From NCBI RefSeq assembly GCF_000484535.1, contig NC_022600.1, forward strand, positions 3,720,001 to 3,784,000: 64,000 nt of DNA, read 5' to 3'. The notes below the pieces were generated by a model. It made no database searches. It saw only the letters and a list, made by a program, of their open reading frames with translations, and was not told where the DNA came from. Origin of the DNA: Gloeobacter kilaueensis JS1 (GTDB taxonomy: Bacteria > Cyanobacteriota > Cyanobacteriia > Gloeobacterales > Gloeobacteraceae). The position numbers and the translations under genes are program-made. Shown here piece by piece: positions 26,508 to 36,263 of the stretch. The first letter of the stretch is position 1, and every line of letters starts with the position of its first letter.

Positions 26508-27635
26508 ATGACCGACAATGCCTCCGTTGTAGCGATCGCCGAACCGGCCAGGGTGCAAATCAGCCAGATCGACAAGCAGCTCAAGGGCATCTGGAGTTCT
26601 CAGGCCGGGGCGACGCGGGCCTCGACTTTTAATTTGCTCGTCTTCGAGCCGGAGCAGGCCGACCCCAACAGCATCGCCGAGGCGATTGGCACGATCGCCG
26701 TCCAGCATCCCTGCCGCGCCATTGCCCTGGTCGGTGCCTCCGAGGCGGCGCAGAATGGTCTTGAAGCTTACATCGCCGCCTACTGTCCGGTGAGCGAAGG
26801 CGGCAACCGCGAATCGATCTGCTGCGAGTACATCACCCTGCGCGCCAGCGGCCAGGCTCTGCGCGAGTTGCACACGACCGTCGCTTCACTGTTGCTTCCT
26901 GAACTGGAGACGTTTCTCTGGTGGCGGGGTCCCCTCAGCCCCCACATGGAGCTGTTCACCAGCCTGCAGTCGGTGGTCGATCGCACGGTGATCGACTCGC
27001 TGCTCTTTGAAGATCCGCTGCAGGGATTAAAAAACTTCGCGACCTTTGCCCTTGCCCAGGAGCGCAACCGCTCCTTCGGCGATCTCAACTGGTCGCGGAT
27101 CATTCCCTGGCGCGAGGAGACGGCCCTGGCCTTCGACGCTGAGGAGCGCCGCAGTTGCCTGGGAGTCCTCGATCGGATAATCATCGAGTACGGCCAGGGT
27201 GCAGAGGAACCGCTCAATCCAGCCCAGGCGTACCTGTTTTTAGGCTGGCTTGCCGGTCGCCTGGGCTGGCAGCCCCTCTCGATTCACACCAGAGAACTCC
27301 TCCAGCAAATCATCTTGCGCGACGAGACCGGACGGCCCATCCAGGCCACTATCCGCGCCGTTCCCGGTGCGGCGGCTCTGGCCGGTCAGCTCACCTCCGT
27401 CGGCCTGCGCTCCGAAGAAGTTGGGGCGGCCTGCTCGACGGTGCTCTGCGGCACCGACACCTCCAGTTGCCTGCGGATGCAGATGAATATCGGCGAGGCC
27501 AACATCTCGCGCGTCTCCGATGTCGAGATGCTGAGCACCGAGCAGCTTTTGAGCGCGGCGCTGCGCACCCCCGACCGCGATCCGATCTACGAGCAGTCGC
27601 TGGCCTTTCTCCACGCCCTGCTGCAGTTGAAGTAA
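26508..27635 (+). CDS. opcA: glucose-6-phosphate dehydrogenase assembly protein OpcA (375 aa)
   Basis: Redox-responsive activator that binds and switches on glucose-6-phosphate dehydrogenase in cyanobacteria. The sequence has the family blocks FNLLVFE, HPCRAIALVG, ELETFLWWRGP and SLLFEDP. A Cys-rich stretch near the C-terminus (CSTVLCGTDTSSC) is where redox control has been placed in cyanobacterial OpcA; exact equivalence of the residues was not checked. The ATG at 26508 was chosen over one at 26490 for fit with the family. Two bases separate it from pgl. Confidence 0.93.
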   Translation: MTDNASVVAIAEPARVQISQIDKQLKGIWSSQAGATRASTFNLLVFEPEQADPNSIAEAIGTIAVQHPCRAIALVGASEAAQNGLEAYIAAYCPVSEGGNRESICCEYITLRASGQALRELHTTVASLLLPELETFLWWRGPLSPHMELFTSLQSVVDRTVIDSLLFEDPLQGLKNFATFALAQERNRSFGDLNWSRIIPWREETALAFDAEERRSCLGVLDRIIIEYGQGAEEPLNPAQAYLFLGWLAGRLGWQPLSIHTRELLQQIILRDETGRPIQATIRAVPGAAALAGQLTSVGLRSEEVGAACSTVLCGTDTSSCLRMQMNIGEANISRVSDVEMLSTEQLLSAALRTPDRDPIYEQSLAFLHALLQLK

Positions 27636-27637
27636 CG

Positions 27638-28360
27638 ATGCCCGACGTTCGTATCTTCCCAGACCTCGAGGGCGCTTCGCAGGAGGCGGCCCGGCTGTTT
27701 GCCGCTGCTGCCTCCGAGGCGATCGCCGATCATTATCGCTTCAGCGTCGCCCTCTCCGGCGGTCCGACGCCCCGGCGGCTCTATCAACTGCTTGCCGCCG
27801 AACCCTACCGCTCACAGTTGCCCTGGGGTCAGATTCACTTTTTTTGGGGCGACGAGCGCTACGTTCCGGCCAATCACGCCGAGAGCAACTACCGGATGGC
27901 AAAAGAAGCTCTCCTCGATCACATCTCGATCCCGGTTGACAATATTCATCCGATGCCGACCGATGCCCCCGAGATCGAGCAGGCGGCCCGCGTTCATTCA
28001 GCCGAGTTGCAGATATTCTTCGACGGTGACATTTGTTTTGATCTGGCATTGATGGGCATCGGCGATGACGGCCATACTGCCTCACTGTTTGCGGACGATC
28101 CTGCCCTCACTGTGCGCGACAAGCCCGTAGCGGTCGCTCGGCCCACCTCACAACCGACCGACCGCCTCACCCTCACCTATCCCATCTTCAATCGGACCCG
28201 GCGAGTGCTCTTTTTGGTGAGTGGTCAGGAAAAAGCGCTGGTAGTGGCCAGGGTGCTCGCAGGGGATGCCGCCTATCCGTGTACGGGCATTCAGCCAACC
28301 GGCGAACTGATCTGGCTACTGGATCAGGCGGCTGCCGCCAGTCTGGGCGAAGTCAAGTAG
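27638..28360 (+). CDS. pgl: 6-phosphogluconolactonase (240 aa)
   Basis: Hydrolyses 6-phosphogluconolactone, the product of zwf, to 6-phosphogluconate. Family motifs: FSVALSGGPTPRRLYQLL, HFFWGDERYV followed by ESNYRMAKEALLDH, and MGIGDDGHTASLF. The length is typical. The ATG lies two bases after the opcA stop, so the three genes form one operon holding the first two steps of the pathway and its regulator. The frame is open upstream into opcA but shows no homology there. Confidence 0.95.
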   Translation: MPDVRIFPDLEGASQEAARLFAAAASEAIADHYRFSVALSGGPTPRRLYQLLAAEPYRSQLPWGQIHFFWGDERYVPANHAESNYRMAKEALLDHISIPVDNIHPMPTDAPEIEQAARVHSAELQIFFDGDICFDLALMGIGDDGHTASLFADDPALTVRDKPVAVARPTSQPTDRLTLTYPIFNRTRRVLFLVSGQEKALVVARVLAGDAAYPCTGIQPTGELIWLLDQAAAASLGEVK

Positions 28361-28378
28361 CAGACAGATTTACTCTGG

Positions 28379-29194
28379 TTACAGCGCGTCGGGGTCGATG
28401 CCCAGCGCTCTTAGCCGTTCTGCCATCGCCTGGGCACGCCGTCGTTCTTCTGCTATTATCCGCTCCGCCTGCTCAGCGCGCAGCCGCTCTTCTTGAGCGA
28501 TTCGCTCCGCCTGCTCAGCGCGCTGTCGTTCCAGTTCGGTTTTTTCGGCCTCACAGGGAATCCAGCGCCCCTCGATGTCGTACCAGCGCAGCCACTGGCG
28601 GGTAAAACCCTCGAACGTTCCCTGCCACAAGCTCAAACCGATGCCCAGTTCTTCCAGCCAGAGCCGATCCTCGGACTGAAGCTGGTAACGCCCCGCTTGC
28701 AGCCGGTAAATCTGCAGGCTGTTGCCCGTGCGGTCGAACAGGACGTAGTTGGGTATCCGCAGAATGCTTTCGTACACTTCCCACTTAGAAGGCGGCTGTC
28801 TATCCCGCAGCGTCAGTCCCTGGTCTTCTTCGATCGTGTTGGGCGACAGCAGTTCGACGACGACGATCGGCACCTGTTGCTCCTGCCAGATCACATAGCT
28901 GAGGCGGCCCCTATCGACGATGCGCGGGACATCGACGACGGCGAACCAGTCCGGACGCTTGTAGTACCGGGGTCTTTGGGGATCGTAGTAGAGGTTGAGG
29001 TCCGTCGCCGTAAATATTCTGTCGGGAGGAAACGCCAGTGGCCTGAAAGTCTGGCTCAATAGTTGCGGCTGAAAATCGTGAAACTCGTCGGGCAAGCCGG
29101 GTTCCTCCGGGTGCTTCCCACTCGGCAGATCGTACATCGTGGGCAAAGCGGGATTGGCCACAGGAAGCGGTGCCGGAGGCATAAAGGCGCTCAT
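28379..29194 (-). CDS. Uma2-family PD-(D/E)XK nuclease-like protein (271 aa)
   Basis: The Uma2 (DUF820) family is strongly expanded in cyanobacteria; the fold is that of restriction-type nucleases but the role is unknown. Here the core is about residues 40-190: RPDWFAVVDVP supplies the Asp and VPIVVVELLSPNT the Glu of the predicted active site, with YVLFDRTGNSLQIYRL after it. The C-terminal 60 residues form a charged coiled coil built from a 14-residue repeat (RAEQAERI..EER). Convergent with pgl, 18 bases apart, with no clear terminator. Confidence 0.85.
   Translation of the reverse strand: MSAFMPPAPLPVANPALPTMYDLPSGKHPEEPGLPDEFHDFQPQLLSQTFRPLAFPPDRIFTATDLNLYYDPQRPRYYKRPDWFAVVDVPRIVDRGRLSYVIWQEQQVPIVVVELLSPNTIEEDQGLTLRDRQPPSKWEVYESILRIPNYVLFDRTGNSLQIYRLQAGRYQLQSEDRLWLEELGIGLSLWQGTFEGFTRQWLRWYDIEGRWIPCEAEKTELERQRAEQAERIAQEERLRAEQAERIIAEERRRAQAMAERLRALGIDPDAL
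28461..28523. repeat. in-gene direct repeat encoding coiled coil
   Basis: The 21-base sequence starting CGCTCCGCCTGCTCAGCGCG occurs at 28461-28481 and 28503-28523, 42 bases apart, so the encoded 14-residue unit keeps the frame. It builds the heptad pattern of the Uma2 coiled-coil tail. Confidence 0.85.
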
Positions 29195-29245
29195 CGCTGC
29201 TGCCTATCGGATCGTCTACCAGTGTATCTCTGGTCGTTTGCCGCC

Positions 29246-30058
29246 CTATCTATTGCCCAGAGCCTCGGCGACCACCCGCTCAATCCGCTCCGCTTTTAGA
29301 TCCGCTATGCCGTTCATCCCGAGCCACAGCCAGTACTCGTGATTGCCGGCAGGACCGGTAAGCGGCGAAGGGATGAGACCCCGCACGCCCCAACCCTGCA
29401 CCTGAGCGGCCTGCCAGACTGTCGCGATCACCTGTTTATGCACACCCGGATCGCGGACGACGCCGTTTTTGCCCACATGGGCGCGACCGGCCTCGAACTG
29501 CGGTTTGACCAATAGCAGCGCCTCGCGGGGCGGGACGAGCAACTGCCAGAGGGCTCCGACTACCAGCGTGAGTGAGATAAACGAGACATCCGCTGTCGCA
29601 AAATCCGCCCAGTTCTCACCCGGTCCATACAGTTCAGCGGGCGTCAGGTAGCGGAGGTTGGTGCGTTCTTTTAAGACAACTCGCGCATCGGTGCGCAACT
29701 TCCAGGCCACCTGGCCGTAGCCCACGTCGATGCCGTAGACCCGCGCTGCACCGTGCTGCAATAGACAGTCGGTAAAGCCGCCGGTCGAGATGCCGCCATC
29801 CAGACAGATACGGCCATTGACATCCATTTGCAGCCGCTCGAACGCCCCCTGCAACTTCTCGCCGCCCCGCGAGACAAAAGGCGGCGCAGCGCTCACCGTC
29901 AGCGGCGCGTCTAGAGAACAGAGCCATCCAGGTTTATCGATGCGCTCGCTGCCCACAAGCACCGCTCCCGTCCGGATCAGCGCCTGGGCCTGGGTACGGC
30001 TTGCCGCCAGGCCCCGCTCGACCAGCAACTGATCGAGGCGCAGAGCGCGCGCTGCCAC
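29246..30058 (-). CDS. tlyA: TlyA-family S4-domain methyltransferase (270 aa)
   Basis: TlyA proteins 2-prime-O-methylate ribosomal RNA; many are annotated as hemolysin A. An S4 RNA-binding domain occupies residues 5-65 (RLDQLLVERGLAASRTQAQALI), then an FtsJ-like domain with the SAM loop CLDGGISTGGFTDCLL, YGIDVGYGQ and LLLVKPQFEAGR. Length fits. The GTG start at 30058 shares a base with the ferredoxin stop (TAGTG), so the two genes are coupled. Confidence 0.9.
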   Translation of the reverse strand: MAARALRLDQLLVERGLAASRTQAQALIRTGAVLVGSERIDKPGWLCSLDAPLTVSAAPPFVSRGGEKLQGAFERLQMDVNGRICLDGGISTGGFTDCLLQHGAARVYGIDVGYGQVAWKLRTDARVVLKERTNLRYLTPAELYGPGENWADFATADVSFISLTLVVGALWQLLVPPREALLLVKPQFEAGRAHVGKNGVVRDPGVHKQVIATVWQAAQVQGWGVRGLIPSPLTGPAGNHEYWLWLGMNGIADLKAERIERVVAEALGNR

Positions 30059-30426
30059 TAATCCCCCTCCAGCGGCAACCCGGCGCGCACCTCGCCCTGG
30101 GCAAATTGCTGGCCGAACTGCAGCAGGTAAACTTCGTCCTCGGCCTGCAGTTCGACTTTTAGATCCGAGCGCGGGTAGCTGACACAGAGCAGGGCGTAGC
30201 CAAGAGCTTTCAGTTGGGCAGACAATCCCATCGCCTCGGGCTGCTCCAGATCGCCCGAAAGAACCCTGACAGCACAGCTGGTGCAGGCACCGTTGCGGCA
30301 GGAGAAGGGCAGATTCACGCCCTGGGCCTCCGCCTGCTGCAGCACGTATTCTCGTGCTCCGGCTCGGATGTGATACGTTTCACCGGCAACAGGATCGTAG
30401 ATCTCAACCGAGTAGCGGGCAGGCAT
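30058..30426 (-). CDS. 2Fe-2S ferredoxin, plant type (122 aa)
   Basis: Electron carrier with the CRNGACTSC cluster loop and the fourth Cys in ALLCVSYPRSD about 30 residues later. The length is longer than PetF because of a C-terminal tail of about 25 residues after the domain (VYLLQFGQQFAQGE..). Low-abundance ferredoxins with tails like this are known in cyanobacteria. The ATG at 30426 gives a normal N-terminus (PARYSVEIYDP). Coupled to tlyA by a stop/start overlap; no functional link between the two is known to me. Confidence 0.88.
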   Translation of the reverse strand: MPARYSVEIYDPVAGETYHIRAGAREYVLQQAEAQGVNLPFSCRNGACTSCAVRVLSGDLEQPEAMGLSAQLKALGYALLCVSYPRSDLKVELQAEDEVYLLQFGQQFAQGEVRAGLPLEGD

Positions 30427-30502
30427 AGGTACAGGCAATTCAGCAGCTAAATAGAAAAAAACCGCACAAAGCACCCACGGCGATGGGATATTCTGGTCTG
30501 AT

Positions 30503-30523
30503 GTGACAGCTTTATTCTGTCAC
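30503..30523. promoter_or_regulatory. perfect 7-7-7 inverted repeat upstream of the ahcY gene
   Basis: GTGACAG-CTTTATT-CTGTCAC lies 47 bases ahead of the S-adenosylhomocysteine hydrolase start. It could be an operator or a hairpin in the leader. A TATTCT hexamer inside the loop resembles a -10 box, in which case a bound regulator would block the promoter. It does not match the S-adenosylhomocysteine riboswitch consensus that I know. Confidence 0.4.
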
Positions 30524-30570
30524 GGTTCATTTTGAAGCTTCGATTTTTGTCGCCGTTTTAGGAGCACTAA

Positions 30571-31860
<1,290 letters not shown>

Positions 31861-31874
31861 AGCCGACCATCTTG

Positions 31875-31900
31875 CAAGTGCTACCATCGGGTAGCACTTG
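31875..31900 (+). terminator. perfect 11-bp hairpin abutting tRNA-Arg
   Basis: CAAGTGCTACC-ATCG-GGTAGCACTTG forms an 11-bp stem with a 4-base loop 14 bases past the ahcY stop. The last base of the stem is the first base of the tRNA gene. There is no following T run, so it may act as a processing or insulating structure rather than a classic terminator. Confidence 0.55.
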
Positions 31901-31972
31901 GGCATGTAGCTCAGCGGATAGAGCGTTCGCCTCCGGAGCGAAAGGTCGTGGGTTCGATCCCCGCCATGCCCG
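31900..31972 (+). tRNA. tRNA-Arg (anticodon CCG)
   Basis: Standard 73-base cloverleaf: acceptor GGGCATG/CATGCCC, D arm GCTCAGCGGATAGAGC, anticodon stem TTCGC/GCGAA with loop CTCCGGA (CCG, reading CGG), T arm with GGGTTCGATCCCC and discriminator G. No encoded CCA. A T-rich stretch (CTATCTTTTT) follows and may end transcription. Confidence 0.95.
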
Positions 31973-32060
31973 CTATCTTTTTCGGTCCATCCAGCTTCTG
32001 AGTTTTTCGCTGGTGGTCCGCCGGACAGGATCGGGGTTCTCTGGGTTATAGACAGACGCT

Positions 32061-33665
32061 TCAGGTAGCCGCCTCGACTTTTTGCGAGTAGAAGGAAGCC
32101 TCCTCCTGACCGGCGGCGCACTGGCGGGCAAAGGTGATCAGGTGATGGCCCACCAGGGCAATGTGAATCAGTTCCTCGATGCGTCCGGACTGGAGGGCAG
32201 GCAGCGCCATCTTCCAGAAGGTCTCGCGGTAGTCGCCAAGGATGCCAATCTTGAGCAGGATATTGCTAAGAATAGTAATGCCTTTAAGAATATTGTCCCA
32301 GCTGGTGCGCTGGGGGCTGTTGGGCAGGGCAATCCGGTTGGGGTAGGTGTGTTCGCAGTTGTAGGCGAAGCGCTCGTAGAGGTATTCGGGGGAGTAGACG
32401 GTGGTGATGCAGCGCCGCCACATCGCCATCACCTCGTCGTAGGGCATCTTAAAATCGACGTTCGACTCGCGTCCATCGAGATCGACGATGCGGCCTTCTT
32501 GTGCGAGGCGGTTCCAGAGGGGCGTGCGGGGCAGGGCGTGCAGCAGGTTGATCGTGAGCATCGGCAACTGCGAGAGGCGAATAAATTCGAGCAGCCGCTC
32601 GGCAGTCTGGGGGGTGTCGGTGTCGAAGCCAAGGATGATGCCCGAGACCACTTCCATGCCGTAGCTGTTGAGGACGCGGATCGCCTCAAGAATCGGCATA
32701 CTCAGGTTGTGGGTCTTGGAGATCGATTTGAGCGCCTCCGGTTCGGGAGTCTCGATGCCGCAAAAGACGGTGCAGAAGTAAGCCTCGCGCATCATCTCAA
32801 GCAGTTTCGGGCTCTGGGCGATGTTGAGGGTGGCCTCGCAGGCGAACTGGATCGGGTAGCCGTTGCGCTTTTGCCAGTCGATGAGGTGGGGCAGCAGTTC
32901 AGCGACGGCCCGGCGGTTGCCGATAAAGTTGTCATCGACGAAGTAGACCGCGCCGGGGTTGCCGGAGCGCAGCATCGTGTCGAGTTCGGCCAGTACCTGC
33001 TCAGGAGTCTTGAGGCGCGGGTTGCGACCGTAGAGGGCCGGAATGTCGCAGAACTCGCAGGCGTAGGGACAGCCGCTCGAAAATTGCACGGTGCCCATCA
33101 TGTAGTGGTTGAGGTCGATCTGCTCGTAGGCAGGAATCGGAAAGCGCTCCAGGGGCAGCCGCTCCTTTGTTTCAAGACGGATCTGAGCAGCGGGCCGCTC
33201 GCTGTGCAGGTCGATATATTCGATGAGCTGGTCAGTCGCGTCGCCCAGTTCGCCGATGTGAATCAGATCAAAGTCGGGGTAGTACTCCGGGCAACCGGAG
33301 ACGGAGGGGCCGCCCACGGCGGTGATCTTGCCCCAGCGGTGGGCCAGGTCGCCAATCTGGTTAATCTGGCGGCGCTGAATGTGCATACCGCTTGCAATCA
33401 CCGCGTCTGCCCACTGGTAGTCGCTCATCCGGGCCGGACGGATATTTTCGTCGATAAAGCGCACCTCCCAACTGGCAGGCATGTAGGCGGCGACGAGCAA
33501 AATGCCCTGGGGCGGCATGAAGGCGCGCACCCCCATCAGGGGAAAGGCGTGCTCGAAGGTGCCAAAAGAAGGGCTGTAGGCCGGAAAGACACAGAGGATC
33601 CGTTTTTTGTTGCGGGGTAGATAGGCGGTCCGGCGGCTTGGGGCGGCAATGGCAGCGTGGCTCAT
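32061..33665 (-). CDS. B12-binding radical SAM protein, probable hopanoid C-2 methylase (534 aa)
   Basis: Residues 20-170 form a cobalamin-binding-like domain (ILCVFPAYSPSFGTFEHAFP, PPQGILLVAAYMP); residues 190-400 form the radical SAM core with CPYACEFC at about 197-204; a DUF4070-type C-terminal region follows. Overall pattern and length resemble HpnP, which methylates hopanoids at C-2 using methylcobalamin, an activity known in some cyanobacteria. Related DUF4070 enzymes have other substrates, so hpnP is a candidate name only and no other hopanoid gene lies in the window. Confidence 0.7.
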   Translation of the reverse strand: MSHAAIAAPSRRTAYLPRNKKRILCVFPAYSPSFGTFEHAFPLMGVRAFMPPQGILLVAAYMPASWEVRFIDENIRPARMSDYQWADAVIASGMHIQRRQINQIGDLAHRWGKITAVGGPSVSGCPEYYPDFDLIHIGELGDATDQLIEYIDLHSERPAAQIRLETKERLPLERFPIPAYEQIDLNHYMMGTVQFSSGCPYACEFCDIPALYGRNPRLKTPEQVLAELDTMLRSGNPGAVYFVDDNFIGNRRAVAELLPHLIDWQKRNGYPIQFACEATLNIAQSPKLLEMMREAYFCTVFCGIETPEPEALKSISKTHNLSMPILEAIRVLNSYGMEVVSGIILGFDTDTPQTAERLLEFIRLSQLPMLTINLLHALPRTPLWNRLAQEGRIVDLDGRESNVDFKMPYDEVMAMWRRCITTVYSPEYLYERFAYNCEHTYPNRIALPNSPQRTSWDNILKGITILSNILLKIGILGDYRETFWKMALPALQSGRIEELIHIALVGHHLITFARQCAAGQEEASFYSQKVEAAT

Positions 33666-33781
33666 GGCGATCTATCCTGATGGGTTGGGGTGCCGCAGGC
33701 CACCTGGGGCCACTGGCAATCATCAGGGAAGGTAGCGCAAAAGTGCTGCCTTGCCAAGCCTGGAAGGGCTGAAAGTGCTCG

Positions 33782-35005
33782 CTAAGCCTCGTCGAGGGCA
33801 GCCACTCCCGGCAGGATCTTGCCTTCGAGAAACTCCAGCGACGCACCGCCGCCGGTGCTGACGTGGCTCAGCTGATCGACGATGCCCGCCTTCTCGGCTG
33901 CCGAGGCGCTGTCGCCGCCGCCTACGATCGACAGGTTGTCAGATTCGGCCAGCGCCTGGGCGACAGCGAAGGTGCCGTGGCTGAAGCCCGGCAACTCGAA
34001 GACGCCCATCGGTCCGTTCCAGATCACGGTACGTGCTTTTTTGACTTCGGCGACGTAGAGTGCTTCGGTCTTGGGACCGATGTCGAGGGCCATCTGGCCT
34101 TCGGGGATGTTGGCGTCGGGGGTGACGTTGGGGGTGTCACTGTCGGCGAACTTGTCGTTGGTGCGGTGATCTACCGGCAACAGGAAAGTTACCCCCCGCT
34201 CCTTCGCTTCGGCGAGCAGGTCGAGGGCGAGCTTGAGCAGGTCGATCGTCGTGCCGTCTTTTTTGGTGGTGCTCGTCTCGCAGCGGGAGGCACCGGTGGC
34301 GATACCCTGGGCCTTGAGGAAGGTGTAGGCCATTGCCCCGCCGATTACGATCGAATCGACCTTGGTGAGCATGTTCTGGATGAGCTGGATCTTGTCGCTC
34401 ACCTTGGCACCGCCCATGATCGCAAGCACCGGACGTTCGGGGCTTTCGAGGGCTTTACCCAGATATTCGAGTTCTTTTTGCAGCAGCAGTCCTGCCACGG
34501 CGGGCCGCAGATAACGCGCCACCCCTTCGGTGGAGGCGTGGGCCCGGTGGGCGGTGCCGAAGGCGTCGTTGACGTAGAGATCGGCGAGGCTCGCCAGCTT
34601 CTGGGCAAATTCGGGATTGTTCTTTTCTTCTTCTGGATAGAAGCGGACGTTTTCGAGAAGCAGCACATCGCCGTCCTGGAGCTTTTTGACTGCCTCTTCG
34701 ACTTCGGGACCGATCACGTCGTCCACCTTGGCAACCGGTTTAGAGAGCAGCTCCCCCAGCCGCTTTGCCACCGGAGACAGGCGCAACTGGTCGTCGAAGC
34801 CCTTGGGCCGCCCCAGGTGACTGACCAGAATCACCCGCGCCCCGCCATCGATCAGCTGCCGGATCGTGGGCAGAGCCGCCCGGATGCGCGTGTCGTCCGT
34901 GATCTGAGCGCTTTCATCGAGGGGAACATTAAAATCGACGCGCACCAGCGCCCGCTTGCCCCTTAGCTCTGCCGCTCCCAGGGCGTCAACTGTTTTTTTA
35001 GCCAC
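33782..35005 (-). CDS. pgk: phosphoglycerate kinase (407 aa)
   Basis: Interconverts 3-phosphoglycerate and 1,3-bisphosphoglycerate, serving both glycolysis and the Calvin cycle. Motifs: [50 protein letters not shown] and [14 protein letters not shown]. The GTG at 35005 is preceded by GGAGGA 7 bases upstream, which decides the start; an ATG at 35023 lies within that ribosome site. Single gene, 116 bases ahead of the radical SAM gene. Confidence 0.97.
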   Translation of the reverse strand: MAKKTVDALGAAELRGKRALVRVDFNVPLDESAQITDDTRIRAALPTIRQLIDGGARVILVSHLGRPKGFDDQLRLSPVAKRLGELLSKPVAKVDDVIGPEVEEAVKKLQDGDVLLLENVRFYPEEEKNNPEFAQKLASLADLYVNDAFGTAHRAHASTEGVARYLRPAVAGLLLQKELEYLGKALESPERPVLAIMGGAKVSDKIQLIQNMLTKVDSIVIGGAMAYTFLKAQGIATGASRCETSTTKKDGTTIDLLKLALDLLAEAKERGVTFLLPVDHRTNDKFADSDTPNVTPDANIPEGQMALDIGPKTEALYVAEVKKARTVIWNGPMGVFELPGFSHGTFAVAQALAESDNLSIVGGGDSASAAEKAGIVDQLSHVSTGGGASLEFLEGKILPGVAALDEA

Positions 35006-35074
35006 CGTCAGTCCTCCCAACATCCTCCGCGATTATTGTCCGGCACAGGCTACCCCGCCGTCAAAGACCCGGTT

Positions 35075-35908
35075 TCAGTTTTGGGAAGTGATCGTCTCAG
35101 CAGTAAAAAAACAGCTGAAGATCCAGTTGTTCAGCAGCATCTGGGGCTTTTGCTCGAATAATAGTGGCCGGTAGGCGAGGGCCGTCGCCTGCACGTCCAG
35201 GCTGCGGGCGATCAACTGCCGGCGCACGGTATCGCTCAGTGGATGGCAACCCTGCCGGTCCTGAACAAAGCTGCAGCGCTCGATAACCACTTCGACCTCG
35301 CCGCGCCCAAGGGCCAGTACCTGGCGGCCCCGGCGGCGAAAGCAGATTAAAAAAGGATCGATCAGCGCCTCACCGGCCACGCGGTACTGCTGCAGCCAGT
35401 CGTGGGCGGGCAGATGGTTGCGGATGGCCGCTTCGCTGAAGGCGTCGCTCAAGCTGTCAGGTTGGGGACCAGGGTGGCAGAGCACGCCGAGCCTGAGGGC
35501 GTGCTGCAGTGGGTCGATCTCGCCCTGGAACCAGCCGACATGACGGGTGGAGGGGGGCAGCGAATCTATCTGACTTAAATCGAAGAGGGTGCCATCGGTA
35601 AACAGCTCACGGATGACCAGCCCACTGCCCGGATGGACGCGGCGCAACGCCTCGCTGTGCCAGGGCTGACCGAGCGCTCGCCCAATCGCAGCGATTAACC
35701 CCTCGGTGTCCCAACGGTGGGGGTCATAGCTCAAGTAGAGGTTGCCGTTCGCCGGCGAAGTCAAAACCGTATATAGCCCAGGTAATTTGCGCAGCGCCTG
35801 TTCCAGGCGGCCTGCCCAGGCCGGATCGGCCTCCAGACCCCGCAACGCCAGTTGCAGACGTCCTGGTATGCGGTGGCTCATCGGCTGGATCGCAATGGAC
35901 AGACTCAT
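35075..35908 (-). CDS. HMA-like domain joined to a free-standing P-type ATPase N-domain (277 aa)
   Basis: Residues 10-80 resemble an HMA_2-type domain without metal-binding Cys pair (HRIPGRLQLALRG, GLYTVLTSPANGNLYLSYDP). Residues 125-255 resemble the nucleotide-binding domain of calcium-type P-type ATPases: GEIDPLQHALRLGVL, then LALGRGEVEVVIERCSFVQ, HPLSDTVRRQL and ALAYRPLLFE correspond to the DPTE..LL, KGA.E.VL..C, PL and LRVLA.AYR elements. The phosphorylation (DKTGT) domain and all transport helices are absent. Function unknown; a nucleotide-binding regulator of a metal ATPase is one possibility. Confidence 0.6.
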   Translation of the reverse strand: MSLSIAIQPMSHRIPGRLQLALRGLEADPAWAGRLEQALRKLPGLYTVLTSPANGNLYLSYDPHRWDTEGLIAAIGRALGQPWHSEALRRVHPGSGLVIRELFTDGTLFDLSQIDSLPPSTRHVGWFQGEIDPLQHALRLGVLCHPGPQPDSLSDAFSEAAIRNHLPAHDWLQQYRVAGEALIDPFLICFRRRGRQVLALGRGEVEVVIERCSFVQDRQGCHPLSDTVRRQLIARSLDVQATALAYRPLLFEQKPQMLLNNWIFSCFFTAETITSQN

Positions 35909-36201
35909 GAATGCCTGCAGCTTCCAGACTCGTAAGAGCCTGGGTGGGATCGAAGTGTCTTTTCAGTATCGACGCGGGGATCGCCCTTTACGTCTCGATT
36001 TGGGATTTTTTTAATGATTGCTTGCTGCTCGCACGATAGCGCCGCACCTGATCAAAAATTTTCCGAACCTGAATAAACCAAACATCAAGAAATATTCAAA
36101 TTTGCGCCGCATCTACTCACGAATTGTTGCAAAGCGCAACGGAAGATGGGTCTTTGTGCGGTCGGGCCATCGCAAAAAAGGATATAGCGCTTGTGCAGAC
36201 T
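35909..36201. other. AT-rich non-coding stretch
   Basis: No convincing gene is seen. A 61-codon open frame at 36018-36203 has no ribosome site and unlike codon use. The stretch is the divergent or upstream region of the HMA-like gene and ends in the acpP terminator. A small RNA is possible but no fold could be assigned. Confidence 0.5.
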
Positions 36202-36233
36202 AAAAAACCCGCCCATCCGGAGGCCGTGGGCGA
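36202..36233 (-). terminator. rho-independent terminator of acpP
   Basis: On the minus strand CGCCCA and TGGGCG pair around an 11-base loop, followed by GG and a run of six T. It lies 30 bases past the acpP stop. Confidence 0.8.
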
Positions 36234-36263
36234 GTCTACAGGGGACCAGCGTCAAAAAGGGGA

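Noticed and set aside
28461-28523. possible CRISPR-like repeat
   Set aside because: Only two copies, inside a coding region and in frame; it encodes a coiled coil.
30475-30570. S-adenosylhomocysteine riboswitch upstream of the ahcY gene
   Set aside because: The known consensus elements are not visible; only a simple inverted repeat is present.
36018-36203. 61-codon open frame in the region before acpP
   Set aside because: No ribosome site, unlike codon use and no recognisable domain.
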